From Ktedonobacter sp. SOSP1-85 (GTDB lineage: Bacteria > Chloroflexota > Ktedonobacteria > Ktedonobacterales > Ktedonobacteraceae), in the NCBI RefSeq assembly GCF_016587415.1, contig NZ_BNJI01000001.1:4813501-4877500 (forward strand): DNA of 64,000 nt, given 5' to 3'. A program made the translations under genes and the position numbers. Within the stretch, counting starts at the first letter, position 1; every line of letters begins with the position of its first letter. Positions 45,940 through 54,601 of the stretch are shown here, piece after piece. Under the pieces are notes generated by a model, which saw only the letters and a list, made by a program, of their open reading frames with translations, did not search any database and was not told the DNA's origin.

Positions 45940-46947
45940 CTAGCAGGACTGGCGCACGACAAGAACAGGGTCAAACACGAGTCGTTGAACTTCGCGCTCA
46001 GCATTTTTGATACGTTCGATGAGTAGGCGTGCCCCCGCTACGCCCATGTCGTAGACTGGCTGGTGCATCGTGGTAAGCGGTGGATGGACCAGGGAAGCCA
46101 TTAAAACATCATCGAAGCCGAAAACTGCTAACGTATCAGGAACACTGATGCGCTGAGCTGCGAGATAAGCCAAAGCACCGAGGGCAGTCATATCATTGAC
46201 GCCAAAGATACAGGTAATATCGGAATGCTTCCATAAAAGCTGTTCTGTCGCCTCGCGGCCCTTTTCAAACGAGTAATCAGTTTGAGCAATTGGCAATTCG
46301 GGATGCTTCTCCAACTCATCTCCTAAAATAGCATCCCATCCCATAAAATCCAGGTATGCGCGCAAGCGTTGCTTCGCGGACACCGCATGCTCTGGTCCGG
46401 CCAGAAAGCCAATCCGGCGATGTCCCTTGCTAAACATCCACTGCATCGCTTCCGTTGCACCTTTATAGTTATTGACGGTAATTTGCGGTACATCCTGCCG
46501 CTCGGCCCCCCTACCGATAAGCACCACAGGAATATTTGCTGCTATCAATAGATTGGTCAGGAGATCGCTAAGTGTGACATCTACAAGAATGGTGCCGTCC
46601 ACCGATTGCCGCCGAAGAATATCTATCGCCCGCCGCTCATTGGCAGGTTGCCAATCGGTCTCCAGCAAAATCACCGAATAGCCATGGCGCTGGGCCTCAT
46701 CCTCGATCCCGCGAACCAGGCGAGGAAAGTAGGGATTGGCTAAATCTGGTAACACTACTCCCAGGGTCATTGTGCGCCTGGTCATCATCGCGCGCGCCTG
46801 AGCATTCGGCACATAATTCAGGTCGCGAACCGCATCCAGTACCCTTTGCCGCGCCTCATCACTCACATACCCTGAGCCATTGAGGACACGCGAGACCGTT
46901 CCCACACCCAGACCAGCCCGTTGTGCCACATCTTTAATCGTGGCCAT
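45940..46947 (-). CDS. LacI-family transcriptional regulator
   Basis: The protein has 335 residues. The N-terminal LacI HTH and hinge are plain: MATIKDVAQRAGLGVGTVSR, then VLNGSGYVSDEARQRVLDAV. A periplasmic-binding-like sensor domain follows. I chose the ATG at 46947, where the HTH starts, with GCAGGTG upstream; the open frame begins 34 codons earlier. TGGAAGCGCTACCA lies 30 bases upstream of the start and again about 290 bases farther, as expected for LacI operators, so autoregulation is likely. The ligand is probably a sugar. Confidence 0.88.
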   Translation of the reverse strand: MATIKDVAQRAGLGVGTVSRVLNGSGYVSDEARQRVLDAVRDLNYVPNAQARAMMTRRTMTLGVVLPDLANPYFPRLVRGIEDEAQRHGYSVILLETDWQPANERRAIDILRRQSVDGTILVDVTLSDLLTNLLIAANIPVVLIGRGAERQDVPQITVNNYKGATEAMQWMFSKGHRRIGFLAGPEHAVSAKQRLRAYLDFMGWDAILGDELEKHPELPIAQTDYSFEKGREATEQLLWKHSDITCIFGVNDMTALGALAYLAAQRISVPDTLAVFGFDDVLMASLVHPPLTTMHQPVYDMGVAGARLLIERIKNAEREVQRLVFDPVLVVRQSC

Positions 46948-46976
46948 ATATTTCACCTGCAATTCTCCAAAGTCGA

Positions 46977-46990
46977 TGGAAGCGCTACCA
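46977..46990. promoter_or_regulatory. LacI-type operator O1
   Basis: TGGAAGCGCTACCA is a near-perfect palindrome with the central CG typical of LacI-family sites. It overlaps the leader of the LacI gene. Confidence 0.7.
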
Positions 46991-47268
46991 CACCGTGCAA
47001 AAAAAGAGGACACTCCGTGTGAAAAAGAGTCTCTGTTCAATTGCTCCAAATATTCCCATATCCCCCCTCATTCTCTAGCCACCTATTCCCACAAAAATGA
47101 ATTGCACCCACTTTTGTCAGAGAAAGAGGAAGCGTATGAGCGTCATCCACGAAATATCTTCTTTTTCTCTCACCCCTTACTATGTGCTGGGTACATTCTA
47201 GAGCCCGACGCATGTTTTTATTTTCACACAACCACCTGAACGTTATCTCGCATACGATGGTCAAAATG

Positions 47269-47282
47269 TGGAAGCGCTACCA
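47269..47282. promoter_or_regulatory. LacI-type operator O2
   Basis: This is an exact second copy of TGGAAGCGCTACCA, 292 bases from O1. Two sites allow looping, and O2 may also control the divergent ion-channel gene. The rest of 46948-47484 shows no gene. Confidence 0.7.
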
Positions 47283-47484
47283 CAACTATACCTAATTTAT
47301 AGGCCGGTTGTCAAGTCCTTCATCACTGAGTAACGGTTGGGCACGTCAGGGAAATTGACTCAAAGTTCAAATGAAAATAGTGGAATACCCCAAAAAAACT
47401 GCCCATTTGTTAGACTAGAGAGAGAAGACAAGCACGTTTCCAGGCGCTCGGAAGCAAAAGTAGCAGGCGAGAAAGGAACAGGCA

Positions 47485-48654
47485 ATGCGTATCTTGGCAG
47501 TTCTTCTTGGGCTGTTCTTGCTGTTGAGTATTTTGTTCGATAGTTTTGAAACGATGGTTCTGCCACGCAGAATCAAACGCAGACTCAAGCTCTCGCTCTT
47601 CATCCACAATGGTCTCTGGAGAGGATGGGTCACGGTTGCACGCTTGCTGCGCTCTCCCGGCATGCGCGAGGTCTACCTCAGCTATTTTGGTCCGCTGTTA
47701 CTGCTGTTTATGCTTGCTTCCTGGGCGGTAGGATTAATCGTGTCATTTGCGCTGATTCAATGGGGTTTCTCATCACCTATTATCGCACCAGAGAAAATTG
47801 CCACGTTCGAAACCTACCTTTACATGAGTGGGTCCACCTTTTTTACCCTCGGCCTGGGTGATGTCAAGCCGGCTACAGTATTCACCCGCTTTCTCGCGGT
47901 GACCGAGGCTGGAATAGGCTTCGGTTTCCTGGCACTCATCATTGGCTATGTTCCCGTCGTCTACCAGGCATTTTCACGGCGCGAAGCCCAGATCACCCTG
48001 CTGGATGCCCATGCTGGCTCACCCCCTCACGCCATAGAGTGGATCCACCGCCAGCACAACATGCAGGCAAACGAGGAAGAGATGGGCGATGTGCTCCACA
48101 CATGGGAACTCTGGTGTGCCGATATCCTGGAGAGCCACCTCTCTTACCCGGCTCTGCTCCACTATCGCTCCCAGCATGAACGGCAGTCCTGGCTGGCAGC
48201 TCTCACCACTATGCTCGATATTTGTGCGCTCCTCCTCGTTGGCCTTGATGAGATCACTATTCCCACAGCTCGCTTCCTTTTCTCTATTGCTCGCCATACA
48301 GCAGTCGATCTGGCACAAATTTACCACACATCGCCAAGACGGTCTGCATACAATCGCCTCTCCTCAGAAGACTTCCTGCGCCTAGGAGATGCTCTGGGAT
48401 CATTCAACCTCACGTTTCGCCGGGAGGATGCGGAACAACAACTCTCGGAGATGCGCAAGCTCTATGAACCATTTGTATTAGGTCTGGCAGACTACCTGCT
48501 CATCGATATTCCCTCTTGGTTGCCAGGCTCCCACCCGGTTGATGACTGGCAAACAAGCCCCTGGGACCATTTCGCGGTCTGGTCACAGGCAAAATTAGAG
48601 GAAATAACCCATCTTGTCATCGAACATAAACGCAAGTTGCCCTACCAACGCTAG
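47485..48654 (+). CDS. Ion-channel-like membrane protein
   Basis: The protein has 389 residues. A first helix (ILAVLLGLFLLLSILF), further helices near residues 75-100 and 150-170, and a pore-like segment SGSTFFTLGLGDVKP near residue 120 recall two-helix potassium channels. The filter reads TLGLGD instead of TVGYGD. A soluble, mainly helical domain of about 210 residues follows. Filter changes can alter ion selectivity, so potassium transport is not assured. AGAAAGGAACAGG precedes the ATG. It is divergent from the LacI gene. Confidence 0.7.
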   Translation: MRILAVLLGLFLLLSILFDSFETMVLPRRIKRRLKLSLFIHNGLWRGWVTVARLLRSPGMREVYLSYFGPLLLLFMLASWAVGLIVSFALIQWGFSSPIIAPEKIATFETYLYMSGSTFFTLGLGDVKPATVFTRFLAVTEAGIGFGFLALIIGYVPVVYQAFSRREAQITLLDAHAGSPPHAIEWIHRQHNMQANEEEMGDVLHTWELWCADILESHLSYPALLHYRSQHERQSWLAALTTMLDICALLLVGLDEITIPTARFLFSIARHTAVDLAQIYHTSPRRSAYNRLSSEDFLRLGDALGSFNLTFRREDAEQQLSEMRKLYEPFVLGLADYLLIDIPSWLPGSHPVDDWQTSPWDHFAVWSQAKLEEITHLVIEHKRKLPYQR

Positions 48655-49621
48655 CGAAGGGAATCGATTTGCCTCGTATTTTCCACTGCTGCAGGCTCCA
48701 TTGTTGGTCCGATCGAAGACAGGTTGCCCAATATTGAATACCGTCACTCTATGACGAACATCCTCAATGCCCCTGGCGTGAGCGTGAGGCGGGTGTCTAG
48801 GCGACGAGTTAGAGCTGTTGGGGCGAGGGGCGGTAGAAGGGGAGGAGGCAGTGACCTGGGTGTGTCCCACGCAGGCCTCCAGGTTGTTGCTGTCGAGGCA
48901 CGCGCTTTGATGGCGTGAGTGAGGTTACGACCGGACATGAATCTAAGCCCAGATGGTATGCTCCTCTCCTTGAGTGCGCTAGCAGAAGTAGGGGGTGGAC
49001 CAGGTCTGTCTTCCAACGATACCATCAGCGTGGAGAGAGTCCCACTCTTGAAAATCCTTTACAGCAATCTGTGCTTTGTAGGATCGAAGAAGAGGCGTTG
49101 TTGCTTCCTCACGAAGTGCGTGCGCTAGCCTCCAGAAATCGCACAAATTGTTGTTTCCTTGTCCTACCAGGGGACCTCCTTTTTCCTGTTTTTGATGTCA
49201 GAGGAGATTAATGTGCATCTCTGGTGAGAGGAGGTGTCATGGTGGAGTGTTCACGCGACAAGAAATATGAGAAGGGAGCCAGTCGACACCTCACCATATG
49301 ATGCTGGCTCTCCCGCGAAGTTGATGAATAATACAGATTACTTGCTTACAAAGCCAGTTTCTGGTCCTATTCCTCAGAAAGGATGGTGGATAGTGCTGAA
49401 CTGTTTGGAGTGGCTGTATCACCCAATAAGTAGAGCAGGACATTTTCATTTTTTTCTCCCAGTGTTTTTGTAACACAGCCAGAGAGCTTTGCCAGGGATG
49501 CAGGGGCAGTTTATATACCCTCCTGAGCCTGGCCAGTTACCTTTGTGTATGAATGTATACTTCCTGTAGATAGACAAAAAGTGGTGGGGGAGTTTAACAG
49601 TCAAGTAGAAGGAAATATTTT
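48655..49621. other. Long interval without a supported gene
   Basis: Neither strand has a frame with both a ribosome site and a family match. Near 48780-48950 a minus-strand frame (GRNLTHAIKARASTATTW) may be the decayed tail of a mobile-element protein. The stretch 49480-49610 is AT-rich and may hold the promoter of the next gene. Confidence 0.4.
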
Positions 49622-51193
49622 ATGCCAAATAACGACAATGATGCATTTGCAGGACGACACCACCAGGGAATGAGTCGACGGGAGTTCCTTGCAGAGACGG
49701 GACGTACCCTCAGCATGGCCCTGGCATCTGCCGGTGTCTTCTATGAGCTCATCGATAATCTTGCGCAAAAGCCCGAGCAGGCTGCTTTCGCTGCCGCCCA
49801 GCCTTTGCCGCCAGAACAGTATATCGTCCCGAGTACTCGCATTGTCAACGTGACGAGTGCAGGGGTAAGCGGGAGTGGCCCTGGCACGATTCCGGTGATA
49901 CTCCATCCCCTCCACAACCATATCATCACCGCGAAAGTCAACGTCCCGGCGAACGCGAAAGCCTTACAGGAGGCACAGCACCATCTGGAGTCCGTCCTTG
50001 GGGGTCTGGAACAGCAATTTTCGCCTGCGACTTCCAACGGAGTGGCCATCCAGGTCGCCTGGGGACTCCCTTATTTCCAGCACTATATCCCGAGTTTGGG
50101 GAAATCGTCGAGTTTTTTCAAGGCTGGGACGCGCTACCCAGACTATATGCCGGTTGACCTGGCGACGTCTCAGAAACAAAAACAGAAGGTGTATGCGGTC
50201 CAGGAGGCCATGACGTTCCCAAGTGACCAGCCCCCGGCTGGCTTTGGGCCGGTGCGCCTGGAGCAGAATGATGTGGCCGTGATCCTCCGCAGTGACTCAT
50301 TGGACAATATCATGGCAACCACCAATGCCATCTTCGGGACGGGAAGCAACCAGACGGGTAGTCTCTTCAAGGTGACCAGTATTCGCCGGGGCTCCAGCGG
50401 GGGAGGGTTCTATGGACAACAGAGCATCCCACGCAAGGTAGCTCTGGCGGCGAAGATACCCGGTGCGGAGTCTATTCCTCCTCACGCTCAGGTCTTTCTT
50501 GGCTTCACCACCACGTTACAGGCGAATATGGCCCCCGACAATATTCCGAGCCTGGAGACCATCCCGGGTCAGACCGATCAATGGCCCAACGGGTATTTCA
50601 AACAGGGAACCACCATGCACCTCTCGCACCTCTTTGAAGATTTGGCTACGTGGTACGGACAGGGCTTCCCTACATATGCTGATCGCGTCCAGGCGATGTT
50701 GCAGCCCGGCCTCTCGCCTGCGCCGGGGACGCTCATCCTCAATCCGCCAGGTCAAAGTGAGGCCAATGTGGTGCAAGGGGTCCACCAGTACCACGCCTAC
50801 GGCCACACTGGGAGCATGGCGCCGGTGGACAGCACGACAGCGCCGACGACCAGCAACTACGGTGTGGACTACCCCACGGGGACGACCATCCCCGCGCGCG
50901 GTGATTTCAATACGGTGGACAATCCGTTCCACTACACCTCCGATCCGGCGGCAGACCACTACAGCAGCACGCCCGCCGCCGGGCTGCACTTCATCGTCTT
51001 CCAGCCGACGATTGCAATTTTTAATCGCGTTCGGCTCGCGATGGACGGCCATTATTCCGATCAGGCCCTCTCCGTCGCACCGCGCTCCCCCCACGCCGGC
51101 ATCAACTCGGTCTTGTTCACGACCCACCGGCAGAACTATCTGGTTCCACCTCGGGGCCATCGCTCCTTTCCACTCGCGGAGTTGCTCGCCTGA
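49622..51193 (+). CDS. Tat-exported protein with Dyp-peroxidase-like fold
   Basis: The protein has 523 residues. A Tat signal is clear: MSRREFLAETGRTLSMALAS near residues 17-36. The mature part has AKVNVPANAKALQEAQHHLE, a ferredoxin-like start as in Dyp peroxidases, and near the end GLHFIVFQPTIAIFNRVRLA, which resembles the last conserved strand and helix of that superfamily. The canonical GxxDG haem-site motif is not seen, so peroxidase activity is doubtful. It may belong to the DUF7405 group. It is followed by an LLM flavin oxidoreductase gene 41 bases downstream, probably in one operon. Confidence 0.6.
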   Translation: MPNNDNDAFAGRHHQGMSRREFLAETGRTLSMALASAGVFYELIDNLAQKPEQAAFAAAQPLPPEQYIVPSTRIVNVTSAGVSGSGPGTIPVILHPLHNHIITAKVNVPANAKALQEAQHHLESVLGGLEQQFSPATSNGVAIQVAWGLPYFQHYIPSLGKSSSFFKAGTRYPDYMPVDLATSQKQKQKVYAVQEAMTFPSDQPPAGFGPVRLEQNDVAVILRSDSLDNIMATTNAIFGTGSNQTGSLFKVTSIRRGSSGGGFYGQQSIPRKVALAAKIPGAESIPPHAQVFLGFTTTLQANMAPDNIPSLETIPGQTDQWPNGYFKQGTTMHLSHLFEDLATWYGQGFPTYADRVQAMLQPGLSPAPGTLILNPPGQSEANVVQGVHQYHAYGHTGSMAPVDSTTAPTTSNYGVDYPTGTTIPARGDFNTVDNPFHYTSDPAADHYSSTPAAGLHFIVFQPTIAIFNRVRLAMDGHYSDQALSVAPRSPHAGINSVLFTTHRQNYLVPPRGHRSFPLAELLA

Positions 51194-51234
51194 CAACGGC
51201 GCTCGTTGCACCATGAAAGAGAAGGAGAAGACCC

Positions 51235-52092
51235 ATGAAGATCGGATTGAATATTCCTCCCACCCTCACATCACCGGACCACGTTGAGGAATGGGTCAGG
51301 CGGGTCGACGCTGGCCCGTTTTCCACCCTCAGTGTCCTTGATCGCGTGGTCTACGCGAATCTGGAGCCCCTCGTGACCCTGGCGACAGTAGCGGCGCTCA
51401 CGACCCGTGTACGCCTGATGACCGAGGTCTTGATTTCGCTAGTCCGCAATACGACCATCCTGGCCAAGGAGTGCGCAACCCTGGATCTGCTTTCCCGAGG
51501 GCGTCTGACCCTTGGGATTGGGCTTGGGGGACGGGAGGATGACTATCTCGCGACCGGCATGCCCTATGTGCATCGCGGAAAACGGCTGGACGAGCAGCTG
51601 GAGCAGTTGAAGCGCATCTGGGCCGGGCAACCGGTTTGCCCCAACGTGGGGCCAGTTGGGCCCCCCCCTGCCCAGACCCATGGACCAAAGCTGCTGCTTG
51701 GTGGGTACACAGCAGGGACGATCCAGCGAGTTGCGCGCATTGCTGATGGTATCATTGCCGGGACAAACGAGATCACACAGATTGAGCGGACGTTCCGCGC
51801 GGTAGAGCAGAGCTGGCACGAGGCCAGCAGGGCCGGCAAGCCCTATCTTGTCGCTCAGATCGATATCGCACTGGAGCAGAACGGGGCACAAGAGGGACGT
51901 AAGAACCTACTCGACTACTATGCCACGCTCCCCGCTTTCGCTGCCCCCAAATCGGCGCTGCTGCTCACGACCACGCAGCAACTCCTGGACACCATGCACT
52001 GCCTGGAGCAGATGGGCACCGATGAGCTGGTCTTCTTTACGTGGAGTACCGCGATTGAGCAGATTGATCGTCTTGCCGATCTGCTGGGATAA
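51235..52092 (+). CDS. LLM-class flavin-dependent oxidoreductase
   Basis: The protein has 285 residues of the luciferase-like monooxygenase type. Family segments are TRVRLMTEVLISLVRNTTIL near residue 62, LDLLSRGRLTLGIGLGGRED near 88 and KLLLGGYTAGTIQRVARIAD near 150, an F420/FMN-binding pattern. The protein is somewhat short. GAGAAGGAGAAG precedes the ATG. With the upstream exported protein it may form a redox operon. Cofactor (FMN or F420) and substrate are not known. Confidence 0.85.
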   Translation: MKIGLNIPPTLTSPDHVEEWVRRVDAGPFSTLSVLDRVVYANLEPLVTLATVAALTTRVRLMTEVLISLVRNTTILAKECATLDLLSRGRLTLGIGLGGREDDYLATGMPYVHRGKRLDEQLEQLKRIWAGQPVCPNVGPVGPPPAQTHGPKLLLGGYTAGTIQRVARIADGIIAGTNEITQIERTFRAVEQSWHEASRAGKPYLVAQIDIALEQNGAQEGRKNLLDYYATLPAFAAPKSALLLTTTQQLLDTMHCLEQMGTDELVFFTWSTAIEQIDRLADLLG

Positions 52093-52159
52093 GCGGTGGC
52101 AGTCTCAAGAGCATCGTCTTTCTCCAGAAAACACCTGTGTGACTGTTTCCTGCATGGTG

Positions 52160-52456
52160 TCAGAACTCTCTTCCCTCCCATTCGTGCGCGAGTGAGACGT
52201 GGTTACGTCCCAGACGCTTCGCCACATACATCGCCTGGTCGTCACAGGCAATCAGGCGCTCTCGTTCAGTTGCATCGGAGGGAGAGGTCGCAACCCCAAG
52301 CGAACAGGTCACCGAAAGACGCGCCTCTCCGGCAAACGTCTGCTCAGCGACCCGCCGCCGAATCTGTTCCGCCACCCTGTACGCCTCGGCCTGCTCTTTT
52401 CCTGGTAACACCACGACAAACTCCTCGCCTCCTCTCTCACGCCGATTTAAATAAGG
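52160..52456 (-). pseudogene. C-terminal remnant of a GGDEF protein
   Basis: The frame starts abruptly with ERGGEEFVVVLPGKEQAEAY, the diguanylate cyclase active loop, and continues through LSVTCSLGVATSP to DQAMYVAKRLGRNHV and a stop. Upstream domains and the first half of GGDEF are missing; the frame runs into the oxalate-decarboxylase gene. It cannot be an active cyclase as it stands. Confidence 0.75.
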
Positions 52457-53715
52457 AACGTTTTCTTCGTCGGTAGTTGGCTCATGAACGCCTGTGATAC
52501 ATTCAGGTTTCCCTGCACTAACCAGGGCGGCGTCACACCCATCCACTGAGCCAATGAGATACTCTCAAACTTGGGTGATCTAAACACCTCCATGTATTGG
52601 AGCGGCGTATCGCCTGTATTTTCAACGTAATGGAGATAGTTGCTTGGTACATAGCCCACATCACCGGCCTGATAGTCGAAGGTAGCCGCTGTTCCAGAAG
52701 AGGCAAAAGCAGTGAGACGTCCCTGACCCTGGAGGAAATACGCCCACTCGGCATTTGGATGCCAGTGGAGCTCTCTCATGTGACCAGGATTTATTGTCAC
52801 CAGGCCTACCGAAACGCCAGTCACTGGAAAGGAAGAACTATCAACGATACGCACAGTGCCAGCCTCATTCTGAAGAACGGGCTCATTGTTCGACATGTGA
52901 TAACCAAAGGCCCGGGGCGGCTTCCCATAAGGTTCGGGGACGGTCACGTCCGTTGGAGGTATCTCGCCTGGATAGATATAGCGTTGGCTTGGCGATGCAA
53001 GATTGCTCACTTCGCTTACAGGGACTCTAAAGTTTTTCGCCAATACATCTTTGGGGATATGAGCAAAGGCGTCACTGAGCAGGAAGGTGTCGTTCTCGGA
53101 ATAATTTCCCTTCGTGAAAATCAGTATGAACTCAGAGCCCACGCCACCAAAGGCTTGAAGCGAGTGTGGAAAAGCCTCGGGGAAGAACCAGAGGTCACCC
53201 TGGTCGAGATTATCAACAAACATGCGCCCATCTGCGTCAAGACAGGTGATCTGAACGGAACCGACGGTGACGATTCCCCATTCGCTTACCGGATGCCAGT
53301 GCAACTCACGAATGGCTCCAGGATTCAAACGCATATCGACGCCTGCCATTTCAGTCGAAACTGGAAGCTCTTGGATCGTCGTTTCCCGGGCCCAACCAGC
53401 GGGCGCAAGCCGGTTGTGCGAGAGTGAGAATGGCCACTTCAGATTGGGTACAGTCCCTGCGTCGGTCAGAGGAGGGGCCAGCAGATCAGGATTCTGTTCA
53501 TCAATCGCGATATCACGAGGTCCTGGATCGGTCCCACCAAGTCCATTTCGCTCCGGTTGCGGTACGCTGCTATTCGTGACCGTGTGAACCAGGGGCAACC
53601 CTGTGATGATTCCAGATGGACTTACGTTAGTTACACCAGGAACCGCAGAAGTTACTCCCGCTGCTACACCCATTGCTGCCATGGATTGAATCATTCTACG
53701 TCTACTTCTATCCAT
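52447..53715 (-). CDS. Bicupin of the oxalate decarboxylase family
   Basis: The protein has 422 residues. After a twin-arginine-like start (MDRSRRRMIQSMAAMGVAAG) come two cupin domains. Each has the manganese motif: RELHWHPVSEWG and RELHWHPNAEWA, with late His in FPHSLQAFG and LHYVENTGD. The lid GNYSENDTFLLSDAF carries the Glu that is the proposed proton donor for decarboxylation in Bacillus OxdC (there SENST). The protein therefore probably splits oxalate to formate and CO2 rather than oxidising it. It may be exported. The ATG at 53715 was chosen because the signal starts there. Confidence 0.85.
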   Translation of the reverse strand: MDRSRRRMIQSMAAMGVAAGVTSAVPGVTNVSPSGIITGLPLVHTVTNSSVPQPERNGLGGTDPGPRDIAIDEQNPDLLAPPLTDAGTVPNLKWPFSLSHNRLAPAGWARETTIQELPVSTEMAGVDMRLNPGAIRELHWHPVSEWGIVTVGSVQITCLDADGRMFVDNLDQGDLWFFPEAFPHSLQAFGGVGSEFILIFTKGNYSENDTFLLSDAFAHIPKDVLAKNFRVPVSEVSNLASPSQRYIYPGEIPPTDVTVPEPYGKPPRAFGYHMSNNEPVLQNEAGTVRIVDSSSFPVTGVSVGLVTINPGHMRELHWHPNAEWAYFLQGQGRLTAFASSGTAATFDYQAGDVGYVPSNYLHYVENTGDTPLQYMEVFRSPKFESISLAQWMGVTPPWLVQGNLNVSQAFMSQLPTKKTFLI

Positions 53716-53915
53716 AATCGTATACTCACTTTCTTCTTCTTTGTAAGAACAAGCTGTACTACGGCACGGAGGCTCCAATCCAGTCTCGCCCAAGTGCTAC
53801 TTCCAAGGTCATACTATTACCACTTCTATTATGAAAGAGGATCACAAGAAACCGATCTAATGCTGGTTCTCCACCATCTTCCGTGCTCAGCAATATGATG
53901 AAAGAGGCGAGAGTA

Positions 53916-53944
53916 GAACTCCATCACCGAAAGTGATGGAGTTC
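53916..53944. repeat. Inverted repeat
   Basis: GAACTCCATCAC at 53916-53927 pairs perfectly with 53933-53944; the loop has five bases. It lies upstream of the bicupin gene and belongs to no visible transcript end. Confidence 0.5.
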
Positions 53945-54601
53945 CACGATATGCTACATGTTTTCCTCACTCATATTTACTGCCACCCCCCCTTCAAATG
54001 TTAGCGAAAATCTTTACCACCTGAGACAATCTGCTTCAAAATGTTAATCAAAATCCTTTACCAGACCTCGTCGAGTTCCCCTTTTCTTCATGTGTTTTTT
54101 CAGCAAAGAACAGGCTTCTTTCTGTGTTCAAAGAAGCCTGTTGAAAATATGCGCTAGTGTTCTGTATCTGTCATTTATCGGGATAAAACACGGTTTTCCA
54201 GATAACCTGCCACTCTGCCAGGCGCGTTCAGCGAATCGGCTTCTCTCATAAGGCGTAGCATCACAAGGGACGTTGTTGCCGTTTTCCATTTCTCTTCACG
54301 CGTCAGATTCCGCAACATGTTCGCCAAGGTACTTGGAGAATGCGCCAAGAAATGCCTGAAAAAGGTCGCATTTATGGCAATCTCAGGTAGACTTCCTCTT
54401 GAGAGAGAAAAAGGCACGCGATTTTAGCACGACCTCAGGGAAGATGGTCATGAGAATGACGCCCGAAGTATTCCATACCTGGAGCCAGCGCCTATAGTTG
54501 AGCCCCGAAACCGAAGCGCTCGTCGCGTCCATTCGTTCTTCCCCTCCGGTGCGCTACAGCAGTGCTCACAAAGATTGAGACACATGGCAGGAGCGTTTGG
54601 G
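53945..54601. other. Interval with one doubtful small frame
   Basis: A minus-strand frame at 54175-54417 ends in SLVMLRLMREADSLNAPGRV and could be the tail of a decayed gene. Nothing else is supported. Confidence 0.3.

Noticed and set aside
48724..49025. Overlapping frames near 48.8 kb as a gene
   Set aside because: Low-complexity Pro/Thr/Arg-rich readings on both strands without start signals; at most a mobile-element remnant.
50463..51287. Plus-strand frame of 274 residues, Arg/Pro-rich
   Set aside because: It is the shifted reading of the Tat-exported protein gene; its composition is typical of GC-rich shadow frames.
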